Below, in pieces: positions 37,780 to 46,626 of a stretch of 64,000 nucleotides of DNA. Positions within the stretch are counted from its first letter, which is position 1. Each line of letters begins with the position of its first letter. A program made the translations under genes and the position numbers. The notes beneath the pieces were generated by a model. That model saw only the letters and a program-made list of their open reading frames with translations, was not told where the DNA came from and did not search any database. Origin of the DNA: Oscillospiraceae bacterium (lineage in GTDB: Bacteria > Bacillota > Clostridia > Oscillospirales > QAMX01); NCBI GenBank assembly GCA_015067675.1, contig SVMB01000008.1, positions 1 to 64,000 on the forward strand, written 5' to 3'.

Positions 37780-39029
37780 GTCTGATGTTTTCTGAAAAGA
37801 TCCTCCGTCTCGGCCAAGAGGTCGAGACGGAGGTCAAACCGTTTTTAGAGGCCGCCGAACAAGCGGCCTTTTCGGGTACTTCCCGCGTGCTCTCCGCCTT
37901 CAGAGAGCACCGTGTCTCCGACACGATGTTTGCCGGTACCACCGGCTATGGCTACGACGATCAGGGCCGTGACGTGCTGGAAAAGGTCTACGCCGATGTA
38001 TTCGGCTGTGAGGACGCACTGGTGCGCATCCAGTTTGTCAACGGTACCCATGCCATCGCCGCAGCGCTCTACGGCGTTCTGGCCCCCGGCGACCGCCTGG
38101 TCTGCCTGACGGGCTATCCCTATGACACCCTGATGGGCGTCATGGGCTTTGGCGACAATCCCCTGCGCGGTTCTCTGGCCGCTTACGGCGTGAAGGTAGA
38201 AGCGGTTCCCATGAAGGACGGCCGTCCCGACCTGCCCGCCATTCTGGAAGCTGTACAGAAGAGCGACGTGCGCGCCGTCATGATCCAGCGCAGCCGCGGC
38301 TATGCCGAGCGCGTGGCGCTGGGCGTGGACGAGATCGGTGCGCTGATTGCCGCAGTCAAGGCTGTCAAGCCTGACGTGCTGGCGGTTGTTGACAACTGCT
38401 ACGGCGAATTTGTTGAGGAGCAGGAACCCACGATGGTGGGCGCGGACCTCATGGCCGGCTCCCTGATCAAAAACCCCGGCGGCGGTCTTGCCCTGTGCGG
38501 CGGTTACGTTGCGGGTAAGCATGAATGGGTGGAAGCTGCAGCCGAGCGTCTGACCGTTCCCGGCATCGGCCGCGAATGCGGCTCCAGCCTCGGTCAGAAC
38601 CGCAGCCTCTATCAGGGTTTCTTTATGGCCCCCCATGTGACCGCGCAGGCGCTCAAGACCGCGATCTTCGTCTCCGGCCTCTTTAAAAAGCTGGGCTTTG
38701 ATCCCGATCCCCTGCCCGAGACCGTTCGTCACGACATCATCCAGACCATCCGCTTCCGTGCTCCCGAACCGCTGCTTGCCTTCATGCGCGGCATCCAGTC
38801 CGGCGCGCCGGTGGATTCCTTTGTCACGCCCGAGCCCTGGGCAATGCCGGGTTATGACCATCCCGTCGTGATGGCAGCCGGTGCCTTTGTTCAGGGCGCG
38901 TCCATTGAGCTCTCGGCCGACGCTCCCATGCGTGAGCCCTACACTGCGTTCATGCAGGGCGGATTGACCTATGAATCCGGTAAGCTTGGTGCACTGCTGG
39001 CGGCGGAGGCGCTTTTGGAGAGCCGATGA
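37776..39029 (+). CDS. Methionine gamma-lyase family (aluminium-resistance-like) PLP enzyme
   Basis: TTGYGYDDQGRDVLEKVYADVFGCEDALVRIQFVNGTHAI; VVDNCYGEFVE; GSLIKNPGGGLALCGGYVAG; TTG start overlaps preceding stop. Confidence 0.9.
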   Translation: MSLMFSEKILRLGQEVETEVKPFLEAAEQAAFSGTSRVLSAFREHRVSDTMFAGTTGYGYDDQGRDVLEKVYADVFGCEDALVRIQFVNGTHAIAAALYGVLAPGDRLVCLTGYPYDTLMGVMGFGDNPLRGSLAAYGVKVEAVPMKDGRPDLPAILEAVQKSDVRAVMIQRSRGYAERVALGVDEIGALIAAVKAVKPDVLAVVDNCYGEFVEEQEPTMVGADLMAGSLIKNPGGGLALCGGYVAGKHEWVEAAAERLTVPGIGRECGSSLGQNRSLYQGFFMAPHVTAQALKTAIFVSGLFKKLGFDPDPLPETVRHDIIQTIRFRAPEPLLAFMRGIQSGAPVDSFVTPEPWAMPGYDHPVVMAAGAFVQGASIELSADAPMREPYTAFMQGGLTYESGKLGALLAAEALLESR

Positions 39030-40177
39030 AGCCCAAACTTCTGCCCATTCTTGCCATTTACGCCCTTGGTTTCGGCTTTGGCCTGACCATTACCGTGCTG
39101 GCTCCTGCCATGGATGCCATCACCAGCGATTTTGGCATCACCATGGCCGAAGGCGGCCTGACAAACACGCTGCTCAACGTGGGCGGCACTGCAGGCGTCC
39201 TCTTTTCGCTGTTTTTCAGTGATCGCTTCTCAAAAAAGCTCAACTACGGTTGTTCTTATGCGTTGTTGGCTCTGTCGCTGCTGCTCTGCTTCACCGCAGG
39301 CAGCTATCCCCTGTTTCTGTTCTACCTGCTGCTGATGGGTATCGGCGGAAAAATCGTCGATACGCTGGGCAATCCCCTGGTGCGCAGCTGCGCTCCGGGT
39401 CAGACCAGCCGGTATTTAAACCTTCTGCACACCGTCATCGGTGTCGGCGCCTGTGCAAGTCCCGTGCTCATGCAGCTTCTGCTGGATGCCGGTCTTTCCT
39501 GGAAGCTGGCGCTCACCCTCATTGGTGTGCTGTGCCTGGCATTCTTCGTTGTCTGCATGCCGCAGATTCCCCGCGGCACGCAGGATGAGGATGCCTCTGC
39601 CGAATCCGGTTCGCAGGATTCAAAGCTGACCCTTTGGGCCATTCTCCTCGTCTGCCTCTGCGTCTTTTTCTACGTCGGTCATCAGGTTATCGTCAATACC
39701 TGGGCTCCCATGTATATGCAGACCACCCTCGGCCTTGACGGCATCTTCGCAAGCCTGTCAACGGCTGCGCTCTGGGCAGGCATCATCGCCGGACGCCTTA
39801 TCTGCGCCCGTTTTGCCCGTACCGAGCATGCCATTCCCCTTGGCATTTGGGGCGATCTCATCGGCGGCATCGTGCTGACCCTTGCCATCATCAGCTGCAA
39901 CGGTATTATCGTGCTCATCGGCATCCTCATCACCGGCGTTGCCACCGGTGCGGTACTTCCCATGTGCATCGATCTGCTGACCAGCCGCCGTCCCTCTCAG
40001 GCCGGTCGGCTTTCCTCCTGCATTTTCCTTTCCATCGTCGTCTCGTCGATGATCTTCCCGGTCATCGCAGGCGCGCTGGCCGATACCTTCGGCTTTACCT
40101 CGGCAATGCTTCTGTCCGCGCTGGCGCTGCTCCCCGCAGCTCTTGCGGCACTGCTTGCCCGTCCCCTTTTCAAATAG
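39026..40177 (+). CDS. Major facilitator superfamily transporter
   Basis: Twelve hydrophobic segments; ATGA overlap with upstream gene. Confidence 0.85.
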   Translation: MKPKLLPILAIYALGFGFGLTITVLAPAMDAITSDFGITMAEGGLTNTLLNVGGTAGVLFSLFFSDRFSKKLNYGCSYALLALSLLLCFTAGSYPLFLFYLLLMGIGGKIVDTLGNPLVRSCAPGQTSRYLNLLHTVIGVGACASPVLMQLLLDAGLSWKLALTLIGVLCLAFFVVCMPQIPRGTQDEDASAESGSQDSKLTLWAILLVCLCVFFYVGHQVIVNTWAPMYMQTTLGLDGIFASLSTAALWAGIIAGRLICARFARTEHAIPLGIWGDLIGGIVLTLAIISCNGIIVLIGILITGVATGAVLPMCIDLLTSRRPSQAGRLSSCIFLSIVVSSMIFPVIAGALADTFGFTSAMLLSALALLPAALAALLARPLFK

Positions 40178-40201
40178 TTTATCTCGGAAAGGAGTCATTT
40201 C

Positions 40202-41557
40202 ATGGCTGACATGATCAAAAATGGTGTTCACGGCGCAAGCCGTGTGGAATCCTATGTCGCGCCGAAAGATCCTGCCGTATGTGAACATCTGGAATGGTTC
40301 AAAGATCAGAAACTGGCGCTTATGATCCACTTCGGTATCTATTCCCAGGTGGGTATCTATGAGTCCTGGCCGCTGTCCGACGGCGACGCCCATTGGTCGC
40401 GCAAGGATGTGGATTGGGAGACCGACGCAGAAACCTTCCGCGAGCAGTACACAAACCTGAATCGCAGCTTCAATCCCGTACGTTTTCTGCCTGAACAGTG
40501 GGCGGATTTTGCCTCCGAAGCAGGTTTTAAGTACCTGATTTTCACCACGAAGCATCATGACGGCTTCTGTATGTTTGACTCTGAATACACCGATTACAAA
40601 GTCACTGCCCCCGATTGCCCCTTCCATACCCACAAATATGCCGACATCGTCGGTTCCGTCTTTGACGCCTTCCGCGCCAAAGGCATGGGCATCTCAGCGT
40701 ACTTCTCCAAGCCCGACTGGCATTGTCCCTGGTACTGGGCTGAGGGCATGGAGCGCAAGGTCGCCCACGGACGTCTTGCCACCTATGATCCGGCAGATCA
40801 TCCCGAGGTTTGGGAGCAGTTTGTTCAGTTCACCCACAACCAGATGATGGAGCTGGTCACCAAATACGGTCCCATCGATGTGCTCTGGCTGGACGGCGGC
40901 TGTGTGCGTCCCCAGAACGGTCAGGATATCCGCCTGTCCGAGCTCGTGGCAAAAGCCCGCGCGCATCGTCCCCAGCTGCTGGTCGCCGACCGCACCGTGG
41001 GCGGCGAGAACGAAAACATCATCACGCCCGAGCAGAGCATCCCCGATACGCTCATTCCCGTTCCGTGGGAGAGCTGCGTGACCATTGGTACCGGCTTCTC
41101 CTTCCGGTTTGAGGATGAGTACAAGACTCCCAGACGTCTTGTCAATATGCTCTGCGACGTGGTCTGCCGCGGCGGCAACCTGGCTCTGAACATTGGCCCG
41201 CAGCCTGACGGCCGTCTCCCCATCGGCGCCATGCGCTCGGCCCTTGGCATGGGTGAATGGCTGAAGGTAAACGGCGATGCCATCTATGGTACCCGTGTCT
41301 GCGCACCTTACGAAGCAGGCAATCTTGCCTTTACAAAAAAGGCCGACTCCGTCTATGTCATTGCCCGTCTGGAAGAGGGTGAAACCCTCGGCCGGAAGCT
41401 CTTCATCCCCTGGACAGAGGAAGTCGGGTCCGTGACCCTGCTCGCCGACGGCTCGGATGTGGAGTTTGTGACGAGTGATATCGGCATTACCCTGACACTG
41501 CCCGAAAGCCTGGCCGGAACCAATCCCATCGCCCCGGCTTTCCGTCTGGACAAGTAA
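40202..41557 (+). CDS. Alpha-L-fucosidase (GH29)
   Basis: EWFKDQKLALMIHFGIYSQVGIYESWPL; YLIFTTKHHDGFCMFDSEYTDYKV; PIDVLWLDGG; GGNLALNIGPQPDGRLP. Confidence 0.9.
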   Translation: MADMIKNGVHGASRVESYVAPKDPAVCEHLEWFKDQKLALMIHFGIYSQVGIYESWPLSDGDAHWSRKDVDWETDAETFREQYTNLNRSFNPVRFLPEQWADFASEAGFKYLIFTTKHHDGFCMFDSEYTDYKVTAPDCPFHTHKYADIVGSVFDAFRAKGMGISAYFSKPDWHCPWYWAEGMERKVAHGRLATYDPADHPEVWEQFVQFTHNQMMELVTKYGPIDVLWLDGGCVRPQNGQDIRLSELVAKARAHRPQLLVADRTVGGENENIITPEQSIPDTLIPVPWESCVTIGTGFSFRFEDEYKTPRRLVNMLCDVVCRGGNLALNIGPQPDGRLPIGAMRSALGMGEWLKVNGDAIYGTRVCAPYEAGNLAFTKKADSVYVIARLEEGETLGRKLFIPWTEEVGSVTLLADGSDVEFVTSDIGITLTLPESLAGTNPIAPAFRLDK

Positions 41558-41593
41558 GTTATCAATCTACAATTTACTTAAAGGAGATCTGAC

Positions 41594-43261
41594 ATGCTCT
41601 CTGATATTGAAATCGCCCAGGCTGCAAAGCCGCTTCCCATTCGAAAGATCGCGGAGAATCTCGGTATTTCCGAGGATGAACTGGAATACTACGGCAAATA
41701 TAAGGCCAAGCTTTCCGAAGAGCTGTTCCTGCGCGTCAAGGATAATCCCGATGCAAAGCTGATCCTTGTTACCGCCATCAACCCCACTCCCGCAGGTGAA
41801 GGCAAGACTACGACCACGGTTGGTCTTGGTCAGGCCATGGCCAAAATCGGCAAGTCTGCCATCTGCGCCCTGCGTGAGCCCTCCCTGGGTCCGGTCTTCG
41901 GCGTCAAGGGCGGCGCTGCCGGCGGCGGATACGCTCAGGTTCTTCCCATGGAGGACATCAACCTCCATTTCACCGGCGATATGCACGCCATCACCGCTGC
42001 CAACAATCTGCTCTGCGCCATGATCGACAATCATCTTCAGCAGGGCAATGCTCTCAACATCGATCCCCGCCGCGTCTGCTTCAATCGTGTCATGGACATG
42101 AACGACCGCTCCCTGCGCAACATCATGATCGGCATGGGCGGCCGCTCCAACGGCGTTCCCCGCGAGGATCACTTCATGATCACCGTCGCCAGCGAGATTA
42201 TGGCCATTCTCTGTCTCGCCGCCGACGTCACCGATCTCAAGAAGCGTCTGGGACGTATCCACATCGGCTACACCTACAAGGGCAAGGCTCTCTTCGCCCG
42301 TGATCTGCATGCCGAAGGCGCTATGGCAGCCCTCCTCAAGGATGCCATCAAGCCCAATCTCGTCCAGACCCTCGAGGGTACCCCCTGTATCATCCACGGC
42401 GGACCCTTCGCCAACATCGCCCACGGCTGCAACTCCATCCGTGCCACCAAGCTTGCGATGAAGCTGGCCGATTACTGCATCACCGAGGCCGGTTTCGGCG
42501 CTGATCTGGGTGCTGAAAAGTTCCTGGACATCAAGTGCCGTCTTGCCGGCATCGCGCCTTCCGCCATCGTTCTGGTAGCCACTGTCCGTGCCCTCAAGTA
42601 TAACGGCGGCGTTGCCAAGGAAGATCTGGCGGCTGAGAATCTCAACGCGCTGCAGGCCGGTCTTGCAAACCTTGCCAAGCATATCGAGAATCTGCGCGGC
42701 TTCGGTATCCCCGTCTGCGTTGCCATCAACCGCTTTGGTACCGATACTCAGGCAGAGCTCGACGCGGTTGCCAAGCTCTGCGCCGATCTGGGCGCCAGCT
42801 GTGAACTGTCTGAGGTCTTCGCCAAGGGCGGCGACGGCGGCATTGAGCTGGCCCGTAAGGTCGTGGAGCTGTGCGAGCAGCCCTCCGAGCTCAAATTCAC
42901 CTACGATTCCTCTCTCTCCCTCAAGGAAAAGATCGTCGCCATCGCCACCAAAATCTACGGTGCCGACGGTGTTGATTTCCTGCCCGATGCTGAGAATGTT
43001 CTGGCCCGTGCCGAGCGTCTGGGCTATGCCGATGCGCCCGTCTGCATGGCAAAGACCCAGTATTCCCTCTCCGATGATCCCACGAAGCTGGGCCGCCCGA
43101 GAGGCTTCCGTATCACCGTGCGTGACGCCGCACTCCGTGCCGGTGCAGGCTTTGTCGTCGCCCTGACCGGCGATATCATGACCATGCCGGGTCTACCCAA
43201 AGTTCCCGCTGCCGAGAATATCGACGTGGACGAGCTGGGCAACATCTCCGGCCTGTTCTAA
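41594..43261 (+). CDS. fhs: Formate--tetrahydrofolate ligase
   Basis: [61 protein letters not shown]. Confidence 0.98.
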   Translation: MLSDIEIAQAAKPLPIRKIAENLGISEDELEYYGKYKAKLSEELFLRVKDNPDAKLILVTAINPTPAGEGKTTTTVGLGQAMAKIGKSAICALREPSLGPVFGVKGGAAGGGYAQVLPMEDINLHFTGDMHAITAANNLLCAMIDNHLQQGNALNIDPRRVCFNRVMDMNDRSLRNIMIGMGGRSNGVPREDHFMITVASEIMAILCLAADVTDLKKRLGRIHIGYTYKGKALFARDLHAEGAMAALLKDAIKPNLVQTLEGTPCIIHGGPFANIAHGCNSIRATKLAMKLADYCITEAGFGADLGAEKFLDIKCRLAGIAPSAIVLVATVRALKYNGGVAKEDLAAENLNALQAGLANLAKHIENLRGFGIPVCVAINRFGTDTQAELDAVAKLCADLGASCELSEVFAKGGDGGIELARKVVELCEQPSELKFTYDSSLSLKEKIVAIATKIYGADGVDFLPDAENVLARAERLGYADAPVCMAKTQYSLSDDPTKLGRPRGFRITVRDAALRAGAGFVVALTGDIMTMPGLPKVPAAENIDVDELGNISGLF

Positions 43262-43272
43262 ATTTCAGCTAT

Positions 43273-43701
43273 ATGGTACAGGAATATATCAGCCGCTCTC
43301 CTGAAGAAACCGAGCGTATCGGTGAGCAGACTGCCGCCGCACTTCGTCCCGGCGACGTGCTTGCCATGAGCGGTGACCTGGGAGCCGGTAAAACCGCCTT
43401 CGTCCGGGGACTTGCCCGCGGACTGGGGCTTGATGACCGGGTAACCAGCCCGACGTTTGCCATCGTCAATGAGTATCGTGAGGGCAATATCCCGCTTTTC
43501 CACTTCGATATGTACCGTCTTGGTTCTTCCGAAGAGCTTTACGACATCGGATGGGAGGATTATCTGCGCGAGGGCGGCGTATGCGCCGTGGAATGGTCGG
43601 AAAATGTGGATGACGCCATGCCCGCCGACTGTCTGCGGGTTGACATCCGCCACCTTAGCGATACCGAGCGGCAAATCACCATCAGCAGGAGCAATGCATG
43701 A
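43273..43701 (+). CDS. tsaE: tRNA t6A biosynthesis ATPase TsaE
   Basis: SGDLGAGKTAFVRGLARGLG...VTSPTFAIVNEY...HFDMYRL. Confidence 0.95.
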   Translation: MVQEYISRSPEETERIGEQTAAALRPGDVLAMSGDLGAGKTAFVRGLARGLGLDDRVTSPTFAIVNEYREGNIPLFHFDMYRLGSSEELYDIGWEDYLREGGVCAVEWSENVDDAMPADCLRVDIRHLSDTERQITISRSNA

Positions 43702-44402
43702 AAATACTGGCTTTTGAATCCAGTGCAGGCCCCGCCTCCGTCTCTCTGTGCGAGGACGAGCGGCAGATTGCCTGCATCTGGCAGAACAGCGGCCTGACCC
43801 ACAGCGCCACGCTGCTGCCTATGGCAGAACAGCTTCTGGCCTCCTGCGGTACGACGCTTTCCCAAATCGATCTCTTCGCCGTGGCTCATGGCCCCGGCTC
43901 CTTTACCGGCCTTCGCATCGGTGTTTCCACCGTCAAGGGGCTGGCGCAGGGGCTGGATCGCCCTTGTGCGGGTATTTCCACGCTGGAAGCCATGGCATAC
44001 AATCAGCCGCGCGGCAGCTCAATTCTCTGCTGCGTGATGGACGCCCGCGTCAAGCAGGTCTACAACGCCCTGTTTGATCTGTCCGGCGAATACCCCGTGC
44101 GTCTGTGCGACGACCGGGCCATCGCCCTGGATGCGCTGCAGAGTTCTCTTGCCGGTTATGAGCACATTACGCTCACCGGCGACGGTACTCAACTCTGCCT
44201 GAAGACCCTGCAGCACTCCTCCATTGCCGCTGCCGCCGAAACGCTTCGCTGGCAGCATGCCTACGGCGTTGCCCGTGCAGCATTTCATCACGGTGTGAGT
44301 GGCTCGGCAGCAGCGCTGGTGCCTCATTACCTGCGTCTGCCGCAGGCAGAGCGCGAGCGACTGGAACGGCTCGCCCGTGAACAGTCCCAACAATCCAACT
44401 GA
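43698..44402 (+). CDS. tsaB: tRNA t6A biosynthesis protein TsaB
   Basis: MKILAFESSAGPASVSL...HGPGSFTGLRIGVSTVKGLAQGL. Confidence 0.93.
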   Translation: MKILAFESSAGPASVSLCEDERQIACIWQNSGLTHSATLLPMAEQLLASCGTTLSQIDLFAVAHGPGSFTGLRIGVSTVKGLAQGLDRPCAGISTLEAMAYNQPRGSSILCCVMDARVKQVYNALFDLSGEYPVRLCDDRAIALDALQSSLAGYEHITLTGDGTQLCLKTLQHSSIAAAAETLRWQHAYGVARAAFHHGVSGSAAALVPHYLRLPQAERERLERLAREQSQQSN

Positions 44403-44428
44403 CATCTTGTTTACAGGAGGTCTTTCTC

Positions 44429-44917
44429 ATGAAAGTTATCATCGGCGCCGATCCGGCGGGATATGAACTCAAAGAAGCCGTCAAGAAGCATCTGACTATG
44501 GAAGGCGGCCTGCTTGACAGCGAAGATATCAAAGACGTGGGCGTCAACTATCTGCCCACCGGTGAAATGATGGATCCCAACCAGCGTCACTATCCGCTGG
44601 TTGCCGAGAAGCTGGCGCTTGAAGTCGCTGCCGGAAACTATGATTACGGCATCCTCATCTGCGGTACCGGTATCGGCATCGGCATGGCTGCCAACAAGAT
44701 TCCCGGTATCCGCGCCGCCACCGTCAACAACCACTACGAAGCCAAGTACACCCGCCTGCACAATGACGCCAACATTCTCTGCATGGGCGGCCGCGTCATC
44801 GCGCCCGAAATGGCCTTCGAGCTGGTTGATATCTTCCTGACCACCGCTTTTGAAGGCGGCCGTCATGCGATGCGCGTGGATATGATCCGCGAAATGGAAG
44901 TCAAGTATCATCGCTGA
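44429..44917 (+). CDS. RpiB/LacA/LacB family sugar-phosphate isomerase
   Basis: MKVIIGADPAGYELKEAVKKHL...GILICGTGIGIGMAANKIPGIRAATVNNHYEAK. Confidence 0.9.
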   Translation: MKVIIGADPAGYELKEAVKKHLTMEGGLLDSEDIKDVGVNYLPTGEMMDPNQRHYPLVAEKLALEVAAGNYDYGILICGTGIGIGMAANKIPGIRAATVNNHYEAKYTRLHNDANILCMGGRVIAPEMAFELVDIFLTTAFEGGRHAMRVDMIREMEVKYHR

Positions 44918-44928
44918 GGTAACAGCTT

Positions 44929-46065
44929 ATGGACATCATGAATGAATTCCGTCGCTTTCTCGACGAAAACTGGGATACGCTGGTAAGCGACTGCTGCGAG
45001 CTGGCACAAATCCCCGCCCCCTCCCATCATGAAGAACAGCGTGTGGAATGGGTCAAGAACTATTTCGAGCGCTGGGGCGCTGAGAATGTGATCGTGGACG
45101 ACGCGCTCAACGTTATTCTCCCTCTGGGTGCCGAGTCCGATCAGCTCGACGTCTATATGGCTCACACCGACGTTGTGTTCCCCGACACCGATCCCCTGCC
45201 CCTCGTGCGTGAGGACGGCTTCATCCGCTGCCCCGGCATCGGTGATGATACCGCCCACGTGGCGATCATGTTGTTGGTGGCCCGCTTCATCCTGGAAAAG
45301 AAGCTGCGCCCCAAGACCGGCGTGCTCATCGTCGCCAACTCCTGTGAGGAAGGTCTGGGCAACCTCAAGGGCGCCCGCCGTCTCTGCGACGATTACGGCA
45401 AGCGTATGCGCTCGCTGATCACCTTTGACTCCGGTCTTAACAATGCCGTTGACGTGGCCGTCGGTTCCCAGCGTTACCGCGTCACCGTCAAGACCGAAGG
45501 CGGTCACTCCTTCGGCAAGTTCGGCAACCGCAATGCCATCGTCTATCTCTCCCGTATGATCGATACCCTCTACCAGATGAAGGCTCCCGAGTACGGCAAG
45601 ACCACCTACAACGTCGGCCTCATCGAGGGCGGCACCTCCGTCAACACCATCGCGCAGGAAGCCTCCATGCTCTTTGAGTTCCGCTCCGACGACGCCAGAG
45701 GTCTGGCCGCCATGGAGACGCTGTTCAACTCCGTCATCACCACCTACCGCGCCATGGGCGTGACCGTGGAAGTGGAGCTTCTGGGCATTCGTCCCTGCAA
45801 CGGCGAGTTGGATCCCGCCGCGATGGACGCGCTGCGTGAGCGCATCACCCGGCACAACCTTGTCGCCAATGGAAAGGATACGTCCTTCCACTCCGGCTCC
45901 ACCGATGCAAACATTCCCCTCTCCCGCGGCATCCCCGCCCTGTGCTGCGGCCTGATCCGCTCCACCGGTTCCCATACCCGTGAGGAGTCTATGGAAGAAG
46001 CCTCCATGCGCGAAGGTGCCCTGATTGCCGCCGCCATGATGTTTGACAGCTTCATCATCGAATAA
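44929..46065 (+). CDS. M20 family metallopeptidase
   Basis: MAHTDVVFPDTDPLPLVREDGFIRCPGIGDDTA; NSCEEGLGN; GGHSFGKFGNRNAI. Confidence 0.9.
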   Translation: MDIMNEFRRFLDENWDTLVSDCCELAQIPAPSHHEEQRVEWVKNYFERWGAENVIVDDALNVILPLGAESDQLDVYMAHTDVVFPDTDPLPLVREDGFIRCPGIGDDTAHVAIMLLVARFILEKKLRPKTGVLIVANSCEEGLGNLKGARRLCDDYGKRMRSLITFDSGLNNAVDVAVGSQRYRVTVKTEGGHSFGKFGNRNAIVYLSRMIDTLYQMKAPEYGKTTYNVGLIEGGTSVNTIAQEASMLFEFRSDDARGLAAMETLFNSVITTYRAMGVTVEVELLGIRPCNGELDPAAMDALRERITRHNLVANGKDTSFHSGSTDANIPLSRGIPALCCGLIRSTGSHTREESMEEASMREGALIAAAMMFDSFIIE

Positions 46066-46092
46066 GCAAAACTTTTTGTGTTTTCAAACGTC

Positions 46093-46124
46093 AAAAGTCC
46101 AGCAGCATATGCTGCTGGACTTTT
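46093..46124 (+). terminator. Intrinsic terminator after M20 peptidase
   Basis: AAAAGTCCAGCAGCATATGCTGCTGGACTTTT perfect palindrome with T tract. Confidence 0.85.
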
Positions 46125-46149
46125 TGGTAATCCCGGGAGGAATCCTTTT

Positions 46150-46626
46150 ATGACCGATGCCGCACGCAGATTCCGGTGTACGTCTGCCGTTTTGTTTGCC
46201 GTCTATTCCCTCTTCATGCTTTGGCTGCTCTTTGGTCAGCGCATCGTGCAGTTGCCGCAAAATGAGGACTATCTGCAGCATATTACAGCGCGAATCAATC
46301 TGATACCCTTTCGTACCATTGCCGAATTTGCCAAAGCTTCTGAGCGGGGAATCTCCTCCAGTCACGCGTTCATCAATCTTGCGGGCAATGTGGTGATGTT
46401 CATCCCGCTGGGAGCAGCGCTTCCGGTGATCTGGACGCGTTTCAGAGGATTTTGGCGCTGTATGGGCACGGCGTTGCTCCTTCTCCTCTGCATTGAGCTT
46501 CTTCAGCTCTTTTCGCTGCTCGGCAGTGCCGATATTGACGACCTGATCCTGAATCTGATCGGCGTCTGCATCGGATACGGTGCTTTTTCCGTCCTGAAGC
46601 GGTTTTCTCCCCGGCTTTTCACCTGA
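46150..46626 (+). CDS. VanZ family protein
   Basis: AVYSLFMLWLLFGQR...INLIPFRTI...NLAGNVVMFIPLGAALP...IDDLILNLIGVCIGY. Confidence 0.9.
   Translation: MTDAARRFRCTSAVLFAVYSLFMLWLLFGQRIVQLPQNEDYLQHITARINLIPFRTIAEFAKASERGISSSHAFINLAGNVVMFIPLGAALPVIWTRFRGFWRCMGTALLLLLCIELLQLFSLLGSADIDDLILNLIGVCIGYGAFSVLKRFSPRLFT

Noticed and set aside
41567-42682. 371-aa minus-strand ORF opposite fhs
   Set aside because: Antisense shadow; fhs on the plus strand is unambiguous.
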